Below are positions 10,801 through 20,177 of a stretch of 64,000 nt of DNA, piece after piece. The stretch is taken from positions 22,006,545 to 22,070,544 of the forward strand of contig OX637404.1 in NCBI GenBank assembly GCA_951799425.1, in the 5' to 3' direction. The position numbers and the translations under genes are program-made. The notes under the pieces were generated by a model. It did not search any database. It was not told where the DNA came from and was given only the letters and a program-made list of their open reading frames with translations. This stretch comes from Ilex aquifolium (taxonomy: Eukaryota > Streptophyta > Magnoliopsida > Aquifoliales > Aquifoliaceae). The number at the start of each line of letters is the position of its first letter. The stretch's first letter is position 1.

Positions 10801-10980
10801 AATATAGTATTGTATTTTGCGTGGTTGAGTTAAGTTAGTGTTGTTTTACAAATGCTCTTGTAGGAACCTACCACAGAAATGCGGAGGGAATTAGGCCTCA
10901 AATTGGTCACACACGACAATAACATAAAGAGAGATGCCACAATATATAAGGCAGTAATGCGTTCATATATGAAGAACTAA
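7892..10980 (+). CDS. Gene A copy 1: Ulp1/SENP-type (C48) SUMO protease-like protein
   Basis: Coding parts: 7892-7893, 7970-8051, 8117-8722, 8806-8955, 9059-9127, 9244-9492, 9578-9690, 9780-9870, 9965-10057, 10148-10249, 10364-10501, 10577-10753, 10864-10980. All join in phase and give 662 aa with GT..AG introns. Residues ~29-280 form a transposon-associated N-terminal domain (LGTRCSP, IGMGGLLSLK, LEQFDP, CPEDVEYILGL) also found in gene B. Residues ~304-386 are coiled-coil-like and end in an Asp-rich tract. Residues ~455-640 are the peptidase: His530 (SHWYL), Asp547 (LLDT, 17 residues on), Gln598 and Cys604 (NGYDCGMYV), spaced as in yeast Ulp1. C48 enzymes cleave SUMO precursors or conjugates; the substrate here is unknown. 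The ATG is split by an intron (AT|G at 7893/7970), with a non-coding first exon ending at 7151. It is intact, with no transposase beside it. Carriage by a Mutator-like (Kaonashi) element is a possible origin. Confidence 0.85.
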
Positions 10981-11464
10981 TTAATTCAGTGGTAAGCTAT
11001 ACCAATTTGTCAAAGTTGGAGGTTTTTTCAAACTTCTTTAATTTTTAAATAAATATATATTAATATTTTTTGCAATTGACTGAATTAGTGGGTTCTACCC
11101 TTTGTTGGTGGAGTTTTTATGTTGGGTAGGGTTAGAGAGGTTTTTTGTATTTGGTTCCTACTTTTGGGTTGTGATTCCAACTTTTATGGATTATGTTCCA
11201 ACTATTTGTTTGGGGTTACAACTAGAGTGGATTACAATTTGTTGGGGTGGGTTCCAACTTGTGGTGCTTGAAATTTTCCTGCATGCAAAAGAGTTGTAAC
11301 CCTTCATTAAAGTTGTACCACATCCCAATAGAGATGTACCCAAATACAAAAAGAGTTGTATTTCTCACATATAATGTGAAGGTAATGTGTAGCTGATTTC
11401 TTGGCTTCCAGTCAAGATAAGGAGCTTCACTGATTTGACGATGACTTGCCTGGGGAGGTTATTG
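10981..11464. repeat. 3' flank of gene A copy 1 with 22-bp-family units in both orientations
   Basis: Units of the GGTTCCAACTTTT type (about 11090-11265) are followed by the complementary type, AGTTGTACCACATCC (about 11290-11360). No gene is seen. The same stretch occurs at 32725-33208 and 54463-54946. Confidence 0.6.
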
Positions 11465-12925
11465 ATGCTACATTAATATCCCAATATAGTTGTACCCACA
11501 TCCAAAATAGTTGTACCCACATTCAAAAAAATATTGTTGGATGAGTTGTATGTTTGTGTTTGCTTTGGCAGTGAAACCATCATTTCGAAAGCATTTAGTC
11601 CAACCACAGAGAGCGTGGTGCTGAGTTTGAAGGTGCTGGACGCCTAGTTATAACAGGCCTACCAGCTTGAGAATCCATGGTGTATCACATCGTTTAAAAA
11701 GGTATGTCTCACATCGTTAAGTTACCCCATGGAGAAAATATGACACTCGTCATAACTATTGTTGAAGCTTGTTCGCAATTTGGAATTCCAAATTTTATGG
11801 ATTATTTTCCGACTATTTGGGCGGGGATACAACTACATTGGATTACAATTTGTTTGTGTGGGTTACAACTTGTGTATTAATGTGTTATTATTTTTTTGGT
11901 CTGTCTCTAATCTAGGGCATTGGTAACTGAAACATGGTTTATGGGACCTGTTTGTCTGTATAATATTCTGTGGTAGAACCTTCTGGAAGTTTGAGGTTGG
12001 AGGTTATTGCTCCTACATTAACATCCCAAGATAGTTGTACCCCCAACCCAAATAGTTGTACCACATCCTTTTCTCTCCACTTCTGGACTGTTCCTTATTC
12101 TCTACTTCTCCTGCTTCAGTAGGGTTTTTACTGCAAGATGGCATTTGAGGGAGAGAGTGTGATATCGAACTCAAGTTCAGTCACCACTTTTCGGTATGCT
12201 ACTTTAATATCCCAATATAGTTGTACCCACATCCAAAATAGTTGTACCCACATTTAAAAAAATGTTGTTGGCTGAGTTGTATGTTTGTGTTTGCTTTGGC
12301 AGTGAAACCATCATTTCGAAAGCATTTAGTCCAACCACATAGGGCGTGGTGCTGAGTTTGAAGGTGCTGGACGCCTAGTTATAACAGGCCTACCAGAGCA
12401 GCTTGAGAATCCATGGTGTATCACATCGTTTAAAAAGGTATGTCTCACATCGTTAAGTCACCCCATGGAGAAAATATGACACTCGTCATAACTATTGTTG
12501 AAGCTTGTTCGCAATTTGGAATTCCAAATTTTATGGATTATTTTCCGACTATTTGGGCGGGGATACAACTACATTGGATTACAATTTGTTTGTGTGGGTT
12601 ACAACTTGTGTATTAATGTGTTATTATTTTTTTGGTCTGTCTCTAATCTAGGGCATTGGTAACTGAAACATGGTTTATGGGACCTGTTTGTCTGTATAAT
12701 ATTCTGTGGTAGAACCTTCTGGAAGTTTGAGGTTGGAGGTTATTGCTCCTACATTAACATCCCAAGATAGTTGTACCCCCAACCCAAATAGTTGTACCAC
12801 ATCCTTTTCTCTCCACTTCTGGACTGTTCCTTATTCTCTACTTCTCCTGCTTCAGTAGGGTTTTTACTGCAAGATGGCATTTGAGGGAGAGAGTGTGATA
12901 TCGAACTCAAGTTCAGTCACCACTT
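11465..12925. repeat. Internal ~731-bp tandem duplication (copy 1)
   Basis: 11465-12195 and 12196-12925 are close copies. They differ by C/T, A/G and A/C at three sites near 12255-12272, by CACAGAGAGCG versus CACATAGGGCG, by a 5-bp insertion (ACCAGAGCAGCTTG), and by TTAAGTTACC versus TTAAGTCACC. Both halves contain AGTTGTACCCACATCC units of the 22-bp family and a frame starting MAFEGESVISN that runs toward the zinc-finger fragment at 12999. No intact gene is present. Confidence 0.85.
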
Positions 12926-14835
12926 GTTTCCCAACCCATATTCAGACTCACACCCAGTCCCCCACCCCCAACCCCAAAGGTGGAGATTCTAATTTTAGCT
13001 CTCTGCAAAAAACATAATCAAGTTCAAAAGAAAGGGCTTTCGGTGTCAAAAGAAAGGGCATTGGGCAAAAGACTGCCCCAGCAGAACCCCAAAGAAACCA
13101 GAGCCATCCATTCCCAAACTGTATGTTACCGCCGCTGGTTTTCAGTATTCCCCTTGCATTTTGTGTCCTTGTGGTGCCGGGACTTGCCTCCTGCTTACCT
13201 CTAATACCGACAAGAACCCTTGTCGCAAGTTCTATAGCTCCCCCAACAAGGTGACTCACAGGGAGCATTGAGTGGTGAATGCATGTGAAGTACTTGCCTG
13301 CCACTACTTTGGAAACCATGTCAAGTAAAAAGTGGGGACTCACAGGGAGCATTGAGTGGTGAAAGCATCTATACTGCAGGAGGCAAAGCCTGAGATTCCA
13401 AGAATTATCCAGATTACTTAAACATTATTTCAAATATTGCATGGTAACCAAAGCCTTACATTAATTTTATCCCAAGTATTAGAATTCTAAACATGTACTA
13501 TTTCTTGCTTAGAAAATATCGTTTGCTAATAATTTCGAATATATGTCCACGCATGTCCTAACTTTTTCATTCATTGACAATTATTTGCCTTGTTATTGGG
13601 TTAAATTCATAGTGGTGTAATGTATTACTTGCATATGCACATAGGGGTTCGTGTGGTGGTCTTTTAAATATTTGCTTTCATTGTTACAACCAGTAAAGGG
13701 GACATGGAGCAAGCCAGTGATAAATCCCTAAACCTAGCCCTATTCAAGTTCATGTAATTTATTTTATGTCGATTTTCTTGTTTGAATTGATGGATTCACA
13801 GATCTAACTCTTCCACGTTCAAATCTTCTTCTCTTGTAACTTAAGGTAAGATATTATTATACTTGTGTATGTGTATGCCATTTTTTTGGAAAAAGTGTTG
13901 ATTTATTGTAATTGGAGAGTTATTGGGGGATAATAGGAAGTAGGGTTTTCAATTTTTTTTAATGGAAACAGATAGGTGTTTATAGAACTTTTTGACAAAA
14001 CTGGGAAAGCACGAATTTTTCGTATGTTTAAGCCTTATTTTGCCTTATTTTAATTTAGTATTGGTAAATTCACAGGTACTTGTGGGCAATGGAAGGCCAG
14101 TGGACTTTCAGTGGTAAATCCCCTTTTGGTGTTCCAACTGGCTTGGTACTGGTCCTCTGTTAAATAGGATTGGAGAGAATCCTTCATGATTTCCAAGTCT
14201 ATCTGAGGGTATGGGAAAGAGGGGAGAGGCAATGCATCCTCTCAACAAGGTGAGTTCATTTATGCTCTTCCGATCTCTTGATGATGATCATGATGGTTGA
14301 GTACTTAATTTTTTTGCCCCTTTTTATTTTGCTAGTTTCAGTTAAACAATTGTTGCCTTGATTTAGGAAGGCAAATGCCAAGTTTTTAAGTGGTCTGAAA
14401 TGGTGAGATCTGAAGAAATCCTCTATGCTCCAATTTGCGTTTGTGGTGCTGCACTTTGCCGTATACATATTGAAACAAGTGGGCCAAATGCGGGTCGCAA
14501 GTTATTTGTCTGCCATACTACTAGTTTAATTTTTTCCTCTTCAACTTACGTTGTTGGGTTGTGTCAAATGTTCATGTTTAATTGTTAATTTAATGACGTA
14601 CTTTCAGGGATAGTCTCCGGCTTCTCCCGGAGAATAGCAAGGCCTCAGTAGTAGCATCAAATGCTCTTTTCTACAACGTATTCAGGATGATGATGGATGT
14701 GGCTGCTATGCAAGAACTATGGTCAAAGGGGGATAATCACTGTGTCGTGCACCCTGGTGTGAGTGGCATATCTGGTTATGATCTTGTAATGTGGAGCTGG
14801 GGAAAACAATTTATGACAAATGTGTTTGAGAGTTA
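12840..14835 (+). pseudogene. Captured CCHC/GRF zinc-finger gene fragment, TOP3A-like (copy 1)
   Basis: Two exon-like blocks are clear. 12999-13250 reads through a zinc knuckle (FRCQKKGHWAKDCP, first Cys replaced by Gly) and into a GRF finger (CPCGAGTCLLLTSNTD, NPCRKFYSSP), ending at a donor (AACAAG|GTGACT). 14367-14523 continues it in phase (EGKCQVFKWSE) and holds a second GRF finger (CVCGAALC, GPNAGRKLFVC). CCHC plus repeated GRF fingers is the C-terminal arrangement of plant DNA topoisomerase 3-alpha. The catalytic part is absent. Upstream, the frame starting MAFEGESV near 12875 shifts close to 12990. A 3' block at about 14609-14835 has an open frame (DSLRLLPENSK) that I do not recognise. 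A 27-bp direct repeat (GACTCACAGGGAGCATTGAG...) lies in the intron at 13253 and ~13338. Another GRF protein is possible. Confidence 0.6.
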
Positions 14836-15282
14836 ATGGTGAATGTTTCATCTGTATTCACCATGCATCACAAAGCCTTGACTTTCATAATACTGCATGT
14901 TTAATGCTTGCTATGATGAATGGTTGCCTCATTTCTTTAAGTTCTTAGGTACCTGAATGGTTCACCATGCATCACAAAGCCTTGACTTTCGTTGTATTTT
15001 TTAGCTCTTTACATGTAAGTTCAATTTAATTCATAAGAAGAGAGTCCAAATCTGGAAATTCAGGTATGCAAAATCCGATTATATGTAACATGACACATAA
15101 TAATATGATTTATATAATAAGGTGTTGCCTTCAAACAAAATGAAGGCATGATAACCTGTTCGTACAAATCTAGCATTATAACTTAAAATTTTTTGTATCA
15201 CCACACCCATTGACATCCAAAACCCAAAATGGCTTGTTTGAAGCATATAGACAAGACTACTAACAACGAACCACCAACCAGC
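14836..15282. repeat. Spacer with a ~30-bp direct repeat
   Basis: TTCACCATGCATCACAAAGC followed by CTTGACTTTC occurs near 14861 and again near 14959. No gene is seen between the zinc-finger fragment and the 3' end of gene C. The same spacer is at 36580-37026 and 58318-58764. Confidence 0.6.
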
Positions 15283-15887
15283 CTAATCGTCAAGGATGAT
15301 AACCTCTTTATCTGGAATAGGACTCGAAGACGATCCCACACTTTCAACCATCTCTTCTTCCGGTTCGAAAACTTCCTTTAGTTTCTTAAACAAAGGACAT
15401 GTGTTGATGCACCACTTGCTTGCAAACTTGTTTTCCTGCACATTAGTATCGCGGAACTAAAAATCCATAAAATTAGGGGAACAAAAAAAAATATCTACTC
15501 TACTTCCTTACTCATACTTTTTTTTTTTAAATCAATACTTACACGTAAATAATTAGTAGCTCCATCCATCGGACCACCGACAACACACATCATGGTTGTG
15601 CTCCAAGCAAACATCCTTGTTTTCAACATATCTTTTATAGTGAAATATAGCTTCTTCCAGAAAAATATTATCCTGACAAGCTGTATTAGGTCCAAACTAA
15701 AATCCGGCATCCTCCTTTTCAACAAAGCGAACAAATTTATGAAGTTGTCAGCCGTGAACTTCCCTCGTTCAAGTACTATACCCCTTTGTTTATATTCCAG
15801 AAGCGCAGAAATCAACAGTTGACTTTCATCATCAGCAATTCTTGGAACTGCCATTTTTTCTAAGCAATATTGTACAATAGGTGACAT
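15283..15887 (-). CDS. Gene C copy 1: MYB/SANT-like DNA-binding domain protein
   Basis: Two coding exons on the minus strand, 15887-15543 and 15435-15283, join in phase (CGT|GTAAGT donor, GTGCAG acceptor) to give 165 aa ending VIILDD. Residues ~12-135 fit the MYB/SANT-like fold of plant and PIF/Harbinger accessory proteins: DDESQLLISALLEYKQRG, GKFTADNFINL, FALLKRRMPDFSLDLIQL, a WKKLYFTIKDML helix, then KWCINTCPLFKKLKEVF. The conserved Trp at the start of the first helix is missing. The tail is acidic and Ser-rich. This family binds DNA and, in Harbinger elements, partners the transposase; no Harbinger transposase is visible here. The start could be MSPIVQ (15887) or MAVPRI (15854). A CT-rich leader lies upstream near 16700-16800. 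Confidence 0.72.
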
Positions 15888-16960
15888 GCGCAGAACTAGT
15901 AGCACGTAAATTATATCACAACATGAAATTAACATGGTATATAACATTAATACGAGTTATGTTCCAACACATACAGAGACCGACACATATATATATAGGG
16001 GTTCAAAGAGAGAGAGAGAGAGATGGGGAAGTGGTAGAGGGGTTCATAGACAGATAGACAGAATGTGGGAGATGGTGAGGTGCTACCCCTGACCTCGGAG
16101 CGAACTAAATTGGCTAGCACAATCGATCACCTAACATTTGAGAATTTCCATCCATCGGGACCACCACTGATTTTTTTTCCTAGTAATGCATAATTATAAA
16201 AATATAGTAATGAATAATTATAAAAAACGATATCAATAAATCAATTACATTACCATTTTTTCATTTTGTAAAATTTGTATCTTTGATATCTTATCAAATA
16301 TTAACAAGATCTAATAATATTAGCAACTTAAAAAATTAATAAACATTCCCAACTTTCTAATTCCACCATCCGTTGTAATTATAAATATATCACTTCTGTC
16401 TTTCCACTTCTTCTAGGTTGCCGTTCACGCCTTACATCGACAAATGTTGCCAAAAAACACCACCACCCTACTACCACATCGTTTGGTCTCTATTATAAAC
16501 GTCATGCATTATGCTATTGTCCTGAGTTGACATACACAAAATTGAAATGAATAAAATCGAGTTCTCAAATTCAAATTCAATCTAAAATACAGAGAAGAGA
16601 AATGGAAAGAGAGAGGACATGGGAAGGGGACAGGGTTTGGCGTGTGTGGGTGTGTGTGTAAAGCAGAGGACGAAGAGAGGAAAAAAGATAGAGAAAAACC
16701 TTCAGAGCTGTCTGTTGTGCTAACGTTGTAGCTGTGGCGGTGGCGATTGGAGTCGTCAGAGAGAGAGAGACCTAATTTAAGGGAGATGGGGAGGTGGTAG
16801 AAGAGAGGTCGAGAGATATACGATGCAATGTCACATATATATATATATGATGATACTGGGGTTCACAGAGAGACAGAATGAGGGAGATGGGGAGGTGGTA
16901 TACGAGAGGGAGATAGAGAGACAGTGAGATATATATTAAGGTTTTAGTTTAGGGTAAATT
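15888..16960 (-). promoter_or_regulatory. Upstream region of gene C with three GGGAGATGGGGAGGTGGT-type repeats
   Basis: Read on the minus strand, this contains CT-rich leader-like sequence and a possible leader exon ending CTCTGAAG|GTTTTT near 16700. The word GGGAGATGGGGAGGTGGT (or close variants) recurs near 16020, 16780 and 16880, next to short (AG)n and (AT)n tracts. Substitutions that separate copy 1 from copies 2 and 3 fall here (16722, 16834). The exact promoter is not resolvable by eye. Confidence 0.4.
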
Positions 16961-17047
16961 ATATTGGACCCAAATTCATTAAAAATAATTTATGTCCTTA
17001 ATAAAAAGTACCAAAATAATTAGAAAAATACTCTCAAATTTTCATAG

Positions 17048-17109
17048 AGACCATTGGATAAGTGGATCCTATCACTTTTTTGAAATGGGACCCACTGATC
17101 CAATGGTCT
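17048..17109. repeat. Hairpin with 18-bp arms (AGACCATTGGAT...)
   Basis: Arms at 17048-17065 and 17092-17109 pair at 17 of 18 positions, with a 26-nt loop. Weaker pairing (CTCAAAT with ATTTGAG) extends outward. A second hairpin, AAAGTCTTTTT / AAAAAGACTTT, lies at 17279-17310. Together they suggest a degraded MITE. Copies are at 38792-38853 and 60530-60591. Confidence 0.55.
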
Positions 17110-17399
17110 TCCTTGATTTGAGAAAAAAATTTGGATTAAAAATTAATGATACATTGCTCAACTAATTAAACGTAAAATCATATAAAACCATATATACACT
17201 ATATACAATGCTATAATATAGGTCAATTGGATAAAATGTAATATATAATGCTATATTTATATTTTTTAGTGGTTAAAAAAAGTCTTTTTAAGAAGGCTAA
17301 AAAAGACTTTATTTTAAATTATTTAATTTGACTGAGTGAAATTTATTATACAACCGAATCCATTATCAGAATAAATCCACTTTTAAATAAAAAGCCCAC

Positions 17400-17520
17400 A
17401 TTTCATCTCACTTTTTCCATTTCAATCAAACGGCTTGCAATGCATCTTTACCCAAAAAAAATCCCGCCCATAAAGCTACACCCACACGGCACCCCAACCG
17501 ACTCAATTCAAACACTCTCC

Positions 17521-17564
<44 letters not shown>

Positions 17565-17660
17565 CTCTCACCTCTCGATGCTCTGCTTAAGAAGACCCAA
17601 CGCAATCTCACTCTCTCCTTTTCTCTCCCAAATCGCCTTCTACCATGGCGCAGGTACCTC
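17400..17660 (+). pseudogene. Orphan gene 5' end: CT-rich leader, (CT)n tract and first exon (copy 1)
   Basis: A (CT)18 tract at 17525-17561 sits in a leader-like region followed by two candidate starts. ATG at 17578 opens MLCLRRPNAISLSPFLSQIA. ATG at 17645, in strong context (ACCATGGCG), gives MAQ followed at once by a donor (CAG|GTACCT). The downstream ~450 bp look intronic and I find no second exon, so this is probably a captured or stranded first exon. The (CA)n-rich frames beyond are low complexity. Confidence 0.4.
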
Positions 17661-18106
17661 TCTGTCTCACGACTCACACACACAATCCAAGACACACACA
17701 CAGATCCCACACCCTATACGTCTCTCTATCTCACGATTTTTAGACAGTCGAACACACACACTAGCACACACATATCGCAGATACAGAAACCCACCCACAC
17801 AAATACATTGCACATATAGATACACACCCACACATACATCGCACTCAGTCATCCACTCACCTATACACACACACAGAGCAGTAGCAGCAATTTACCGTTG
17901 GAGCTTTAAAATTGAATTTTAGGGTTATTTTGACTCCAATGGGTGTTATTTTGATTGAAATGTTCGGGTTGATTATTTTAATGAAATACTATATTTAGTG
18001 TGTTGATTGAGATTTACAGTCAATTTCATGAAATAGGGTTTGTTGGGTGTTGGTGATTATTGTACGTTAATTGCATGAAATGGTTTTTTTGGACGTTATT
18101 ATAAGA

Positions 18107-19155
18107 CTAGTTGATGCACGTGTGCATGGACCATTTTGAAGTCTAACGTTTTTTTATACTTTTTTAGTAAAGTATTGCTTGGCCAAATTATTATTCAAAG
18201 AAATTACATTAAAACATAAATAATGAGCTAGATTCCAACTTAAAGCAGTTCAATTTCAAGACTTTATTAAGCAGTTCAATTTCAAGAGTACTATAGAGTT
18301 AGCTCAAAGAAATCTACCAAAATTGAAAAACATCCGCCACCACAACTAATAAGCACATTGCATGTTGACTGACCTCCACCATTGGAACACCATTAACACA
18401 CATATAACTTATATCTACATGTCACTATACATGTATACAGTTGTCATATAAATATATATAAATGCATGCACAACATTTTTTCTCAAAGTAAAACCCATAA
18501 CAACTCATATTGATTTCAGTGTTTGATCAAAGGCGACGGAGAACCAGAATCATGATCCTCTCACATGAATGACTTTCAGTATTCAGAAACTAAAGTTTTT
18601 TTTGGATGTAATACATGCTTGGTATAAAAAAGAGATTATGGTGGGACATATATGGTGGTTGTTGACCGTAGGAAGAATATGAAATGAATACAAAATAGTA
18701 AATCTAGAGGAAGAGCAAAAGTCATACAAGTTATTCTTTGCGGGAGGGAGAGCGAAAGTCATTAAGGATATTCTCTAGATTTAGTATTTTTGTCAAGGTT
18801 AAAATATAGATTCAAAAATTTTGAAGATTAATTAACATTTTAAATTAGTATAGAATAGATATAGATAAAAATTTATTCATTACACTTGTAATTGAATATT
18901 TATTTCTAGAATATGAATGGTCTAAGATTTAAATTAGAAAATAGCATATGTTTGTCTTTATATAATTTTTTAAGGATTGAAAGAGAAAATAAAAGTTTTT
19001 CTTTGTAAGGTACTTTTAGAAATAATATAGATAGAAATATAGATATAGATAGATATATATTATTATTATCTATATTATAAATTGGATGTATACTGAATAT
19101 TTATTTTTTTAAGTTTAGAAAGATATATAGATATAGATATAGATATTCATATAGA
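18107..19155 (-). mobile_element. Candidate non-autonomous Helitron (copy 1)
   Basis: Read on the minus strand, the element would end CTAG at 18107, three bases after a perfect 6-bp hairpin (ATGCAC-AC-GTGCAT, 18114-18127), with T as the next host base. That is the Helitron 3' signature. A matching 5' end beginning TCTATAT, preceded by A, lies at 19155, so the element would sit between A and T as expected. The inside is AT-rich, without RepHel coding, with AGATATAGATAT runs near the 5' end. The 5' boundary is much less certain than the 3' one. Confidence 0.45.
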
Positions 19156-19279
19156 TTATTTGTGTGGAATGGAAAATATATGAAGAGTTATTTAGATATT
19201 TAATTGGTATTGAGTAATTAAATGCATAATGATATAGTTGTCTTTAATCATTTTTATAGGGGTATTATGGTCAAACAAA

Positions 19280-19502
19280 AGTTGTACCCCCACCACCAAA
19301 ATTATAACCAAGAGTTGGACTCACATCCAAAATAGTTGTACCCCCACATTCAATAATAGAGTTGGACTCACATCCAAAAAAGTTGTAACCAACATTAATT
19401 GAGTTGTACCCCTATCCATACACTCATCCAAAAGAGTTGTAATCCTACCTTTAAAGTTGTACCCTAACCATTAAAGGTGTACCTACATCCAAGTTTGTGA
19501 TG
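19280..19502 (-). repeat. Island of 22-bp-family units in antisense orientation
   Basis: About ten units of the AGTTGTACCCACATCCAAAA type occur here. The reverse complement (TTTTGGATGTGGGTACAACT) aligns with the sense unit of the long arrays. Copies are at 41018-41240 and 62758-62980. It lies beyond the broken 3' end of gene B. Confidence 0.7.
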
Positions 19503-20047
19503 TTGACTTCATTATTTTAAGGTGGAGGAGATTAAAATTAACATATTTTTCTTTTAGTTTGACATTTATACAAATTCAATTGAATTTTAGTTTGTAGTTA
19601 TTTTGTTCTTAATAATTTTATTGGGATTGTTTAATTATTTGGGATTGTTCAATTTTGTAGCCACACGTAATTGGATACCAAAAATTGTATAGAGAGTGAA
19701 GCTGCTTGCTCCACTACATTTGTTGAAAGCTCCTCTCATTGCTTGCAAGGTTATGTGCTTCTCTTAGTTTGTTTATTTTTTATTTGATTTGTTTGCTTGA
19801 TTGAGTAAATTTGTCTTGATTATGCAATGGATTGTGTTGGGTAATGATATATATAATGACATATATAAACTCAGCTTTAGATTTTTTTAAGCTCCTACCT
19901 TTATAGGAAATTCTGTTGACTATTTTTTTAAAAAAATAGTGGACACTTGATTTATTCAATTTCTTTAATTAAAGCAAATGAAGGAAAATTTATTTCAAAT
20001 TGACGAGTTTTTTTAGATGGGAAACTGCATTTAGCCATGGGTTATTG
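19503..20047. other. Spacer downstream of gene B
   Basis: AT-rich sequence. One exon-like block near 19660-19770 is bounded by TTTTGTAG and CTTGCAAG|GTTATG but has stops in every frame on the plus strand. No peptidase-domain exons matching gene A are found on the minus strand, although this is where they would be expected. Confidence 0.4.
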
Positions 20048-20177
20048 CTAGAAGGGAAATAGGGGGTGACTTACAAGGCTAAAAATAGATTGAATTAGTA
20101 CTTTATGATCATTAAAGAATTGAATTAGTACTTTATGATGCTCCAATAATAGATTGTTCAGCAAACAAAATACATAC

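Noticed and set aside
12948-13352. Minus-strand frame of 134 codons
   Set aside because: Antisense of the zinc-finger exon at 12999-13250, whose sense strand has clear CCHC and GRF motifs.
14609-14835. Open block DSLRLLPENSK... as the last TOP3A-like exon
   Set aside because: I could not join it in phase to 14367-14523 with a GT..AG intron and do not recognise the sequence, so it is only mentioned.
17440-17922. Plus-strand frame rich in SLSLSL and THTH
   Set aside because: It arises from (CT)n and (CA)n tracts, and its length changes with microsatellite length between copies. Only the short first exon inside it looks real.
19503-20047. Missing protease exons of gene B
   Set aside because: Reading the minus strand gave no HW, LLDT or NG.DCG motif and no suitable exon after 20178.
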